DNA from: an uncultured Clostridia bacterium
GTDB taxonomy: Bacteria > Bacillota > Clostridia > TANB77 > CAG-465
Assembly (NCBI GenBank): GCA_948562205.1
Contig: CAOYAN010000029.1
Coordinates: 1-18,359, forward strand
Reading direction: 5' to 3'
Length of the DNA: 18,359 nt
Shown here: positions 8,115 through 14,888 of the stretch, piece by piece
How positions within the stretch are numbered: the first letter of the stretch is position 1
Layout: each line of letters opens with the position of its first letter
Translations under genes and position numbers: made by a program
Notes under the pieces: model-generated
The model's input: only the letters and a program-made list of their open reading frames with translations
The model's database searches: none
Told to the model about the DNA's origin: nothing

Positions 8115-8862
8115 GCATGAAAAAACAAGTACAATAAGTCATTCAGTATTTTTTAAAAATGGTATATTATATAAAAATAGGAGAAAAATAAAAATAGTAG
8201 GAACAAAGGTATGGGAAGATAATGAAGACTTTGCAAAAAAGAGACCAGAGAGCGTAATACTACAATTAAAGGTAGGAGAAAATATTATATCAGAAGCATA
8301 AGTAGATGAAAATGACAATTGGAGTTATGAGTTTAAAGTGCCAAAATATGATGAGTTAGGTAATGAAATAGAATACTATATAGATGAAAGAGATAGTGGA
8401 AATAAATTCTATAAAAAAGTAATTACAGATAAAAATACAGTAACAAATGAGTTTGTAGTACCAGAAGAAAAAGTATTAGTTAAAGCAGTAAAAAAATGGG
8501 AAGATAATAATAACGAGTATGGTAAACGACCAGAAAGTGTAGTATTACAAGTATACAATAAAGGTAAACTAGTTGCAGAAGAAAGAGTAAGTGTTGACAA
8601 TAATTGGTCATATGAATTTAAATTACCAAAGTATGATGAATATGGAGATGAGATTAAGTATTATGTAGATGAAAAAGGTACATCCAAATATTATGAAAAA
8701 GTAGTTGAAGGAAATGTAGTAATAAATAAATGTATATATGAACCAGTTGTAGATACAAGTGATATAAATGTAATAGTTTATGTAGTAATTTTATTTGTAG
8801 CAATTATTGGAGTAGTTGTTGGAATAAATATTATTAGAAAAAATAATTTTAATAAAATTTAA
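8113..8862 (+). pseudogene. relic of a Cna-B-domain surface protein, interrupted by an in-frame TAA
   Basis: One frame encodes two consecutive Cna-B repeats, each with the K-x-W-E-D...RPESV-x-L-Q start and the NWSYEF-K-x-PKYDE core. They are followed by the anchor DTSDIN, a hydrophobic segment and a basic tail. The first repeat begins near 8185. TAA at 8299-8301 falls exactly where the sister repeat reads on (ISEA, stop, VDENDNW versus AEERVSVDNNW), so it is a nonsense mutation in an otherwise intact frame. No signal peptide or usable start is present. The only upstream start in frame is a TTG inside a terminator T-run, and no SD precedes the GTG at 8338. The gene has thus lost its 5' part as well. 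In life such repeats form self-crosslinked stalks of adhesins or pilins. The relic shares its anchor signal with the protein at the left edge of the window. An assembly or sequencing error at the stop is a possible alternative, but it would not restore the missing N terminus. Confidence 0.75.
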
Positions 8863-8870
8863 ATAATAAA

Positions 8871-8903
8871 TAGCAAAAAGGTGGCAAGCGCCACCTTTTT
8901 TGC
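8871..8903. terminator. bidirectional terminator between convergent genes
   Basis: GGTGGC (8880-8885) pairs with GCCACC (8890-8895) around AAGC, extended by five A-T pairs, with A-rich and T-rich flanks on both sides. It serves the plus-strand relic and the minus-strand PHP gene, whose stop codon begins at 8909. Confidence 0.92.
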
Positions 8904-8906
8904 ATA

Positions 8907-9887
8907 CTATTTGAGCCAAGAAAACATATCAAGTTTTAAGCCTAAAGGATCATTTAGGTTACCAAAACCCAAGATTGTTTGAGGACCACTGTGAAAATCA
9001 GTACCACCACTAATAATTTTATTATTTGCTTTTGCAAACTTTGCTATAAGTTCTCGTTGTGTTTTTGTATGCGAACCATGATAAGCTTCAAAACCTGCAA
9101 TGTTTGAAGTATTTAAAATTGTATTCATCATTCTTTCTACATCATCATAATTTTCATAAATGTAAATACAAGGATGAGCAAGAATAGGAATTCCTCCACA
9201 ATCAAGTATAGCTTCTATTGTATCATTATATGTTGGAATACCACCTGTTGAATCAATGTAGAATTCTGAAGTTGGATTTGCACAAAACTTTTTAAAAAAC
9301 AGTTTTGGAGAAGTCCAAACAATAGGATGTGTATTCATAAAAAATTCTTTATTTTCTTCATGTCTAATAAGCTCTCTACATAATACTTCAGTTGCAAATT
9401 TTCCTGCAGGTACAGTAAGATCTTTTGAAAATACTAAATCATGTTTTATACACATATTCATTAACATTTTTAAATGTTTTTCCTGTGATTCATTTTTATT
9501 GAAAGGATATGCATCAATAAAGTATTGAAGTTTTTCAGGATTTACATTATATGCTAAAATTTCAATTGGTATATTTGCATTATATTTTTCGTCAAAAAAT
9601 TTACAAGCAATTTCGCTACCAATTGATATATTAATATCTGTTGGAATCATATGAGATATTGTTGCAAGATATTTATAAGCAGGCAGTATTGTATTATGGT
9701 CAGTAATAACAATCTTTTTTAAACCAATCATTTTACCCATGTTTATAATATCTAAAATATCAAACAAACCATCTGAAAAAGTAGTGTGAATATGTGTATC
9801 AATTTCTGGAGTTAGTCCAAGTTTGAAATACTTGTTATTTAGGCTTTCAATAAAAGAGTAATAAAGCAGTTGTTTTTTCTTGTTCAT
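8907..9887 (-). CDS. PHP-domain metal-dependent phosphoesterase
   Basis: 326 residues with the polymerase-and-histidinol-phosphatase fold. Its metal-binding motifs appear in order: DTHIHTTFSDG (H32, H34), ITDHN (D63, H64), GSEIACKF, ILAHP and the final GGTDFHSG. Relatives include YciV/TrpH 5'-3' nucleoside-phosphate phosphatases and histidinol phosphatases, and the spacing fits the TrpH-like group. The first 27 residues are an extension before the fold. The start ATG at 9887 has a GGAGGA ribosome binding site and a strong promoter upstream on the same strand. It is transcribed divergently from the gene at 10140. The likely role is phosphoester hydrolysis of a small nucleotide or sugar phosphate. 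The substrate is not determined. Confidence 0.9.
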   Translation of the reverse strand: MNKKKQLLYYSFIESLNNKYFKLGLTPEIDTHIHTTFSDGLFDILDIINMGKMIGLKKIVITDHNTILPAYKYLATISHMIPTDINISIGSEIACKFFDEKYNANIPIEILAYNVNPEKLQYFIDAYPFNKNESQEKHLKMLMNMCIKHDLVFSKDLTVPAGKFATEVLCRELIRHEENKEFFMNTHPIVWTSPKLFFKKFCANPTSEFYIDSTGGIPTYNDTIEAILDCGGIPILAHPCIYIYENYDDVERMMNTILNTSNIAGFEAYHGSHTKTQRELIAKFAKANNKIISGGTDFHSGPQTILGFGNLNDPLGLKLDMFSWLK

Positions 9888-9941
9888 AAACTATGTCCTC
9901 CAATTTAAATAATTATTTATATTTTTTGAAAAATCGTATAT

Positions 9942-9970
9942 ATTATACCATGATTTTGTATTGAAATCAA
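9942..9970 (-). promoter_or_regulatory. sigma-A promoter of the PHP gene
   Basis: On the minus strand TTGATT (9970-9965) and TATAAT (9947-9942) are 17 bp apart, with a TGG extended -10. Between this and the divergent promoter at 10074 lies a perfect 13-bp dyad, CCTTTA-T-TAAAGG (9994-10006), a possible operator. Confidence 0.85.
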
Positions 9971-10073
9971 CATAATATATTTTTCCTATATGTCCTTTAT
10001 TAAAGGTGTAATATTTATAAAATGTGGTTAAATTGTTTTATTTAAAATTTATAAAAAATATTTATATATCTAT

Positions 10074-10102
10074 TTGATATATTTTTTTTGATATGATATA
10101 AT
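10074..10102 (+). promoter_or_regulatory. sigma-A promoter of the membrane protein / RPH-like gene pair
   Basis: TTGATA at 10074-10079 and TATAAT at 10097-10102 with 17 bp between, plus a TGA extended -10. Start of transcription is expected near 10109, giving a short leader to the ATG at 10140. Confidence 0.85.
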
Positions 10103-10139
10103 TTTTATGAATTTAAAATTATAGTTTTGGAGGAAAATT

Positions 10140-10682
10140 ATGCCTAAAAAAATAAAGAAAAAAGAAGAAAATAAACATGAAAAAATAACAGAAGAACAAA
10201 AAATAAAAAAAGCTAGAAATACTATAGTTTGTATATTAATTATTGGTATTTTAATTATGCTATCTGTTGGCATGTTTATATTTTTTAGGGATAGAGGGTA
10301 TAAACACTCAGAAAATAAAGTATTAAAATTTTCATATTCAGAAGGAATACCAAGTGAGGGATTTGACGTATATGAATTAGAAGTAAAGAATAATGAAATA
10401 TTTACTCTTCATAATTTAGGTATAGAGAGTAAAAATATTACTAAAAATTGGACAGAGACAAAATATTTAAATTTTAATGAAGAATTATGGGAGTCTGGTG
10501 TACTAGAATTTGAAACTAAGAATAATTTAGAAGAAAATAATGATGTTTGGACGTATAGTATTGAGATATATTTTGAAAATGGAGAAACATATGTATCTCA
10601 TGGCTCTAGTGAACATCCAGAAAATACAGAAAAATTTAGAGATCTTATTAAAAAATATTTTGATGGTGATATAAAATTATAA
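10140..10682 (+). CDS. single-pass membrane protein of unknown function
   Basis: 180 residues. The first 27 are very rich in Lys and Glu (cytoplasmic side), residues 28-49 form one membrane helix, and residues 50-180 form a soluble domain expected outside the cell, rich in aromatic and acidic residues (for example DVWTYSIEIYFENGETY). There is no lipobox and no recognised enzyme motif. The beta-strand-like pattern and the final FRDLIKKYF helix suggest a small sensor or binding fold, but I do not recognise the family. The SD GGAGG is well placed. The RPH-like gene begins 26 nt downstream with no terminator between, so the two are co-transcribed. Confidence 0.75.
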   Translation: MPKKIKKKEENKHEKITEEQKIKKARNTIVCILIIGILIMLSVGMFIFFRDRGYKHSENKVLKFSYSEGIPSEGFDVYELEVKNNEIFTLHNLGIESKNITKNWTETKYLNFNEELWESGVLEFETKNNLEENNDVWTYSIEIYFENGETYVSHGSSEHPENTEKFRDLIKKYFDGDIKL

Positions 10683-10708
10683 CAAAAGAGAAAATAGAGG
10701 TTTAAAGT

Positions 10709-13300
10709 ATGGGAAAAAAGGTTGTTTTAAATAAGTATATAATAAAAGAGGGGACACTTCTTGAGATGGGAAATAAGGCATATAATTTATATTTATTGCA
10801 GAAAAAAAATATAAAAGTGCCAGCTTTCTTTTGTTTTAATTCAAGGGCTTTTGAAGAAGCACTTGATTTTAGAAAAAAAGAATATTTAGAGAAAATATCT
10901 AAAATAGATTATGCTGACGAGGAAAGCATAAAAACTGTAAGTAGAGAAATTATAAGCAAAATAAAGCAAATAAGATGTTTTGAATATGAAGATAAAATAA
11001 ATGTATATTTAAGAGAAAAGTATACTGAAAATGACTTATTTAAAGTACGTACATCGAGTACATATGAAGATATTAATGCAAAAGGCGATAAAAAGCTTTT
11101 CGAACAATTTTTAAATGTAAAAAGAGATGATGTATTTGAATATATAAGAAAATGCTGGAATTCTATGTATTCTGTGGAAACATTAAAATATTTACATGAA
11201 AATGAAATAGATATAAGAAATGTAAGAATGGGTGTACTAGTTCAAAGAATGGAAAATGAAGGCATGTCTGGAATAGCATTTACTTCAAATCCTAAGGGAC
11301 TTTTAAATGAGTTGATAGTTGTAGTTGGAAATGGTACAAGTGAAGAAATAGCGGAAAGAAAAGTAGATAGTACATCATATCATTATAGTAAAGATGATAA
11401 AGTAATATTTTATGAACAAAGAAATAACTCAATTCTTCTGTCTAAAGAAGATTTAAAATTAATAATAGATGAAGTTTTAAAAATAGAAGAGTCTTTTGGA
11501 AAATATACTGAGATAGAATGGCTATTTTCAGATAAAAACTTATATATATTACAAGCTAAAAAAATACAAAGCATAGATGAAAAAGCAAATATAAAAGTAC
11601 TAGATAATAAAGATATAGTAGATAAATTTCCAGGGGTAATACTTCCTCTTACAGAATCTTTTGTAAGAAGGGCATATGCCGAGGCATTGAAGAATATTAC
11701 TAAAAGAACCTTACCTAGTATAGATCTTCTAAAGCCCTATGAAGAAGAATTTAATAAAATGATATATTGTGTAAATGGTAGAATGTACTGTGATGTTAAA
11801 AATTGGAATTTATTTTTACATTTTATCCCACAAAGTGATAAAGTATTACTTCCATGGCAAGCTAAGATGAATCTTTTAGATGAGAAAAAGAAAAATAAGC
11901 CAAAAAAAGAATATGACAGAAAATTAAAAGGTGGAATAACTAGTAAAATAGCTAAAAACTCTAAAAAATTATTTAAAAATAATAAAGTGGCTATGGAAAA
12001 GTTCCTAAATGATTTCAATTTATTATATGAATCCTTTACTAGAAGATTTAGGAGTGATTTATCAAATAAAGATTTAATAAGTTTATATAGAGAATATGTA
12101 ACAGAAGTTCTAAAAGATTTTGATATAACATTTATAAATGAAATATATACATATACTTATCTTGAAAGATTAAAAGAAAAATTAAGAAAGGTAAAAGTAG
12201 AAGACAAAGAAAAATTTGTAACTGAGTATATAACAGACATATATAATAATGAAACAGAAAAGTTCTTAAGAGATTTATTTGATATAGCAGTTATGGTAGA
12301 TGAAGAAATTAAAGAAAAGCTACTTATGTTAGATACTAATAAAAAAGCAAGAGAATTTATATATGAAGAAGGGGAGTTCCAAAGCAAGCTTAGAGGATAT
12401 TTAAGAGAATATGGTGATATTGTATTAGATAACTTAAAGCTAGAAAGTAATACTTTTAAAAGTACTCCAAAACTTTTAATAGATAAAATACTTGATTATA
12501 TTAAAAATAAAGATAAAATTAGAAATATTCAAAACAGCTTGATGAACTATGAAAATCAAGATTTGCCAATGATAATAAAGAAAAAGGCAGGTATGTTTGT
12601 TAGAAGTGATATAAAAGATTTAGAAAAAATATGTAGAGAAGTAGTAGGATATAAGGAGAGAGCATCAAATGTAAGATCTAAAGTATATGATATGGTAAGA
12701 CTTATATTTAATACTATATCTAAGAATTTATACAATGAGGGTATTATTCAAAGTACAAATGATATATATTATTTAAAGATAGATGAAATAGCAGATAGAA
12801 TTGATGGAAAAAATATAGATCTTAAAAACATAGCTTTAAATAGAAGACAAGAATATATATGTTATTTTAAACTTCCATCATATAGTAAAATTGTATTTTC
12901 ATCAGATGTTTATAGTAAATATCATGTAAATATTAATTATTTTGAATATGATGATAAACATAAAAAATTTGAGGGTGAGGCTCTATCTCCTGGAATTGCT
13001 GAAAGAGAAGTACTTGTTGTATATACAAAAGATGATCTAAAAGATGTTAAAGATAAAATAATTGTTGCAGAAACAACAGACTTTGGATGGTTTTTAGATA
13101 TTGCTTTATCTTCTGGTATTATAACTGAACATGGATCAATGTTTTCAGGTACATCAGTACTAGCAAGAGATTTAAAAATACCATATGTATCAGGTATTAA
13201 AAATGCAACTGCAGTATTTAGAACTGGAGAGAAAATAAAACTTGATGGTAATACAGGAAAAATAACAGTATTAAATGGAGAAGAAAATAAAAAAGAATAA
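10709..13300 (+). CDS. PEP synthase / rifampin phosphotransferase-like protein lacking the catalytic histidine
   Basis: 863 residues. The N-terminal part (about 1-300) is the ATP-grasp-like PPDK/PEP-synthase nucleotide domain: GNKAYNL near 21-27, RTSSTYED (R114-D121) for the usual RSSA-x-x-ED, GMSGIAFTSNP, and IEWLFSDKNLYILQAKK for the usual EWA...QARP. A long helical middle (about 320-750) matches no family I can name. The C-terminal swivelling domain (about 765-860) has EGEALSPGIAEREV and then TEHGSMFSGTSVLARDLKIP (806-825). There is no PEP-binding TIM barrel, and both order and length match rifampin phosphotransferases, which run to about 865 residues. In this family a His in T-x-x-G-x-x-x-S-H carries the phosphate. 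Here that position is Gly814. The Arg of QARP is also replaced by Lys. Phosphotransfer by the known mechanism therefore seems unlikely, so the annotated activity should not be assumed. It follows the small membrane protein in one transcript. Confidence 0.82.
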   Translation: MGKKVVLNKYIIKEGTLLEMGNKAYNLYLLQKKNIKVPAFFCFNSRAFEEALDFRKKEYLEKISKIDYADEESIKTVSREIISKIKQIRCFEYEDKINVYLREKYTENDLFKVRTSSTYEDINAKGDKKLFEQFLNVKRDDVFEYIRKCWNSMYSVETLKYLHENEIDIRNVRMGVLVQRMENEGMSGIAFTSNPKGLLNELIVVVGNGTSEEIAERKVDSTSYHYSKDDKVIFYEQRNNSILLSKEDLKLIIDEVLKIEESFGKYTEIEWLFSDKNLYILQAKKIQSIDEKANIKVLDNKDIVDKFPGVILPLTESFVRRAYAEALKNITKRTLPSIDLLKPYEEEFNKMIYCVNGRMYCDVKNWNLFLHFIPQSDKVLLPWQAKMNLLDEKKKNKPKKEYDRKLKGGITSKIAKNSKKLFKNNKVAMEKFLNDFNLLYESFTRRFRSDLSNKDLISLYREYVTEVLKDFDITFINEIYTYTYLERLKEKLRKVKVEDKEKFVTEYITDIYNNETEKFLRDLFDIAVMVDEEIKEKLLMLDTNKKAREFIYEEGEFQSKLRGYLREYGDIVLDNLKLESNTFKSTPKLLIDKILDYIKNKDKIRNIQNSLMNYENQDLPMIIKKKAGMFVRSDIKDLEKICREVVGYKERASNVRSKVYDMVRLIFNTISKNLYNEGIIQSTNDIYYLKIDEIADRIDGKNIDLKNIALNRRQEYICYFKLPSYSKIVFSSDVYSKYHVNINYFEYDDKHKKFEGEALSPGIAEREVLVVYTKDDLKDVKDKIIVAETTDFGWFLDIALSSGIITEHGSMFSGTSVLARDLKIPYVSGIKNATAVFRTGEKIKLDGNTGKITVLNGEENKKE

Positions 13301-13315
13301 AATTATTAAAAGATC

Positions 13316-13345
13316 TGGAGACAATATGTTATTGTATTGTCTCCA
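13316..13345 (+). terminator. perfect hairpin after the RPH-like gene (weak or no T-run)
   Basis: TGGAGACAATA (13316-13326) pairs perfectly with TATTGTCTCCA (13335-13345) around an 8-nt loop. The following bases are TAAAATATAA, not a T-run, so it is more likely a partial terminator, RNA-stability element or processing site. No convincing promoter is seen between it and the next gene at 13374. Confidence 0.4.
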
Positions 13346-13373
13346 TAAAATATAAATAAAGGAGAAGATTATT

Positions 13374-13730
13374 ATGAAATGTCTATTTATTGAATATCCT
13401 AAATGTTCTACTTGTAAGAATGCTAAAAAGTACTTACAAGATTTAGGAGTAGAATGTGAAAGCAGAGATATTGTAAATAATACACCAAGTGTTTATGAAC
13501 TAAAGGAAATAATAGATAAAAGTGGTGAACCTATAAAGAAGTTTTTTAATACGAGTGGCATGTTATATAAAAGTATGGGACTAAAAGATAAACTAGATAA
13601 TATGACCTATGATGAGAAAATAGAACTTCTTGCAAGCTCTGGTATGCTTATTAAAAGACCTCTTATTATATTTGATAAAGATATAGTAATTGGATTTAAA
13701 AAAGATAAAATAAATAGTATTGTAAAATAG
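13374..13730 (+). CDS. ArsC/Spx-family thioredoxin-fold protein
   Basis: 118 residues, the normal size for the ArsC/Spx/YffB family. The N-terminal YPKCSTCKNAKKYL (C11, C14) is the redox CxxC of the arsenate-reductase-like and Spx-like branch. KRPLIIFDKDIVIGFK near 94-110 is the family's conserved Arg-Pro segment. Spx proteins bind RNA polymerase alpha under disulfide stress, whereas YffB-type members are reductases of unknown substrate. There are no arsenic genes nearby, so arsenate reduction is not supported. The SD AAAGGAG is well placed. The small membrane protein gene starts 13 nt after the stop. Confidence 0.88.
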   Translation: MKCLFIEYPKCSTCKNAKKYLQDLGVECESRDIVNNTPSVYELKEIIDKSGEPIKKFFNTSGMLYKSMGLKDKLDNMTYDEKIELLASSGMLIKRPLIIFDKDIVIGFKKDKINSIVK

Positions 13731-13743
13731 AGGAGAAAAGGAT

Positions 13744-13995
13744 ATGTCATCAAAATCTAGTATTATAAATTATATCACGCTTATTCTTGCAATTGTTACA
13801 ATAGGTTCTGTATTTTATACTATATACTTTAAATTGAACAAAATATATGTAGTTTTATTTTTAGTATTAACAATTATATTTAGTCTTCTAAGTAGAAAAG
13901 TAAATGAGAGGGAAACTAATTTAAGTAAGAAAGATAGAGAAGAAATAGAGAGAAGTTTAAAAGAAATAAGAAAAATAGAAAAAAATGATAAATAG
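13744..13995 (+). CDS. small two-helix membrane protein of unknown function
   Basis: 83 residues: two membrane segments at about 8-28 and 33-50 with a short loop, then a strongly charged helix (51-83, repeats of Lys and Glu) that is probably a cytoplasmic coiled coil. The SD GAGGAGAAAAGG precedes the ATG. It sits between the ArsC/Spx-like and HD genes with gaps of 13 and 9 nt, so it belongs to their operon. No family is recognised. Confidence 0.75.
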   Translation: MSSKSSIINYITLILAIVTIGSVFYTIYFKLNKIYVVLFLVLTIIFSLLSRKVNERETNLSKKDREEIERSLKEIRKIEKNDK

Positions 13996-14004
13996 GAGGA
14001 AAAT

Positions 14005-14583
14005 ATGAAACTTACAAGTATTGAAGCACTAGAAATGTTAGAAGAATGCGAAAAAGAGGCAACTGATATTGGATGGATCAAACACTCAATATGTGTTGGG
14101 AATAGTGCAGGAAAAATTGCAGAAAAGTTAAATTTAGATGTAGATAAAGCTAAAACATTGGGATATATTCATGATATTGGTAAAGGTGTTGGACCTTTCT
14201 TTGAACATGTGATGAATGGATTTAACTATATTAAAAGTCTTGGCTTTGATGAGGAATATGCAAATATTTGTCTTACTCATTCCTATCTTAATAATGATGT
14301 AAATTGTACTGCTGGAGGTATTCCAAGAGATATTCCTTTTAGAACAGAGTTTATAAAAAATCATGAATATACAATCTATGAAAAAATTATAAATTTATGT
14401 GATCTTATGTGTAAAAATGTAAATATGACATTAGAAAAAAGACTTGTAGAAATCATGATTAGGAGAGGTGTACACGAAAACACAGTATATCATATTAAAG
14501 AGGCACAAAAACTAAAAAAAGAAATTGATGATATGCTAGGTTTTAATGTATATGAATTATTTCCCGATGTTTTGTACAATTGA
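14005..14583 (+). CDS. HD-domain phosphohydrolase
   Basis: 192 residues. The HD superfamily metal site is visible: His27 (IKHSICV), the H-D pair at 56-57 in GYIHDIGKG, His68 in FEHVMNG, and a later Asp in NLCDLMCK. Members hydrolyse nucleotides or cyclic nucleotides and related phosphoesters. The short length and lack of a second domain fit the small predicted HDIG hydrolases. The ATG at 14005 is 9 nt after the preceding stop, with an AGGAGG ribosome binding site. The stop is TGA, which shows the organism uses TGA as a stop. Substrate unknown. Confidence 0.9.
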   Translation: MKLTSIEALEMLEECEKEATDIGWIKHSICVGNSAGKIAEKLNLDVDKAKTLGYIHDIGKGVGPFFEHVMNGFNYIKSLGFDEEYANICLTHSYLNNDVNCTAGGIPRDIPFRTEFIKNHEYTIYEKIINLCDLMCKNVNMTLEKRLVEIMIRRGVHENTVYHIKEAQKLKKEIDDMLGFNVYELFPDVLYN

Positions 14584-14603
14584 TAGTAAAAACATAAAAT
14601 ATA

Positions 14604-14632
14604 TTGAATATACGTTTACTTTGTGATATAAT
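14604..14632 (+). promoter_or_regulatory. sigma-A promoter of the small-peptide transcript
   Basis: TTGAAT at 14604-14609 and TATAAT at 14627-14632 with 17 bp between and a TGA extended -10. Transcription should start at about 14639, right at the base of the hairpin that covers the ribosome binding site. The HD gene ends only 21 bp upstream. Confidence 0.88.
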
Positions 14633-14637
14633 CTAGA

Positions 14638-14654
14638 CACCTCGAAAGGAGGTG
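14638..14654 (+). promoter_or_regulatory. 5' hairpin sequestering the Shine-Dalgarno of the small peptide
   Basis: CACCTC (14638-14643) pairs with GAGGTG (14649-14654) around GAAAG. The SD AAAGGAGGTGA (14645-14655), an almost exact complement of the 16S rRNA 3' end, is largely hidden in this stem at the very 5' end of the RNA. A 5' stem-loop over the SD is a known brake on translation in type I toxin mRNAs such as Fst. Here it is read directly from the sequence but not tested. Confidence 0.75.
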
Positions 14655-14680
14655 ACACTTGTGGATAAATTTATCAATTT
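14654..14680 (+). repeat. direct repeat copy a (start region of the peptide gene), antisense target
   Basis: Blocks GACACTT, GTG, ATAA and TTTATCAATTT occur here and again at 14837-14863 in the same order, with one substitution and two 1-nt gaps (25 of 28 aligned columns identical). Copy a covers the end of the SD, the start codon and codons 2-7. Confidence 0.88.
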
Positions 14681-14738
14681 GATAGAGGCAATAGCCAAAT
14701 TAATTAATTCTGTAACAAGATTAATTAAAAGCATATAA
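14661..14738 (+). CDS. 25-residue amphipathic heptad-repeat peptide, candidate type I toxin
   Basis: GTG start with an excellent SD, GGAGG ending 8 nt upstream; 25 codons, stop TAA. After a 5-residue start, the peptide is three heptads (6-12, 13-19, 20-25) of the form basic/polar-Leu-Ile-polar-Ala/Ser-Ile/Val-Ala/Thr. Leu stands at 7, 14 and 21, Ile at 8, 15, 22, 25 and Ile/Val at 11 and 18. Hydrophobic residues at 4, 8, 11, 15, 18, 22, 25 have perfect 4-3 spacing, so it should form an amphipathic helix. Charges are K3, K13, R20, K23 against D2, E9, a net +2. That is the style of membrane-active peptides such as delta-hemolysin and phenol-soluble modulins. It lacks the Fst/Ldr signature. The transcript has its own promoter and terminator, and an antisense RNA (14809-14882, minus) matches its start region. 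Inferred role: membrane-acting toxin held off by the antisense RNA. A secreted or regulatory peptide is an alternative. Confidence 0.75.
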   Translation: MDKFINLIEAIAKLINSVTRLIKSI

Positions 14739-14745
14739 CCTTTTC

Positions 14746-14782
14746 AAAAGTAGTTCGTGCTGCAACATGAACTACTTTTATT
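14746..14782 (+). terminator. intrinsic terminator of the small-peptide transcript, loop CTGCAA
   Basis: AAAAGTAGTTCGTG (14746-14759) pairs with CATGAACTACTTTT (14766-14779) with one G-U pair and a hexaloop CTGCAA (14760-14765), followed by a T/A-rich tail. The loop is exactly complementary to the loop of the antitoxin RNA terminator. Confidence 0.88.
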
Positions 14783-14808
14783 ATATGTAAAATAATAATT
14801 ATATATAC

Positions 14809-14835
14809 AAAAAGAAGATAGCTGCAACTATCTTC
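14809..14835 (-). terminator. intrinsic terminator of the antisense RNA, loop UUGCAG
   Basis: Read on the minus strand, GAAGATAG pairs perfectly with CTATCTTC around TTGCAG (plus-strand 14822-14827 CTGCAA), followed by five T (14813-14809). On the plus strand the hairpin is preceded by an A-run, so it only ends minus-strand transcription. Confidence 0.85.
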
Positions 14836-14836
14836 A

Positions 14837-14863
14837 GACACTTTGTGAATAATTTATCAATTT
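14837..14863 (+). repeat. direct repeat copy b (in the antisense RNA gene)
   Basis: Second copy of the repeat at 14654-14680. Because the antisense RNA is read from the minus strand, this copy yields a sequence complementary to the peptide mRNA start region. Confidence 0.88.
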
Positions 14864-14888
14864 TAAAGCTACTTGCTTTAGTAATTAT

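Larger units (their letters stand above)
14809..14882 (-). ncRNA. candidate antisense antitoxin RNA (about 74 nt)
   Basis: A promoter of near-consensus quality (14917-14889) and an intrinsic terminator (14835-14809) define an RNA from about 14882 to 14809 on the minus strand, with no coding frame. It has three parts: a 5' hairpin (TAAAGC/GCTTTA, plus-strand 14864-14880), a middle segment complementary to 25 of 28 aligned positions of the peptide mRNA start region, and a 3' terminator hairpin whose loop complements the peptide mRNA's terminator loop. This permits kissing-loop contact followed by pairing over the start codon, as described for the pAD1 par RNA II. Convergent genes, separate terminators and no overlap of the transcripts mean the pairing is in trans through duplicated sequence. 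Confidence 0.8.

Noticed and set aside
8299..8301. Programmed readthrough or recoding at TAA in the Cna-B frame
   Set aside because: TAA is the usual stop of neighbouring genes, no recoding signal is seen, and the frame also lacks a start codon and signal peptide.
13374..13730. Arsenate reductase of an ars operon
   Set aside because: CxxC and family fold are present, but no ars genes are nearby and the Spx/YffB branch has the same motif.
14661..14738. Homology of the small peptide to Fst, Ldr or TxpA
   Set aside because: No membrane-spanning P-x-x-x-G segment or charged C-terminal tail; the peptide is a uniform amphipathic helix, so only the RNA layout is Fst-like.
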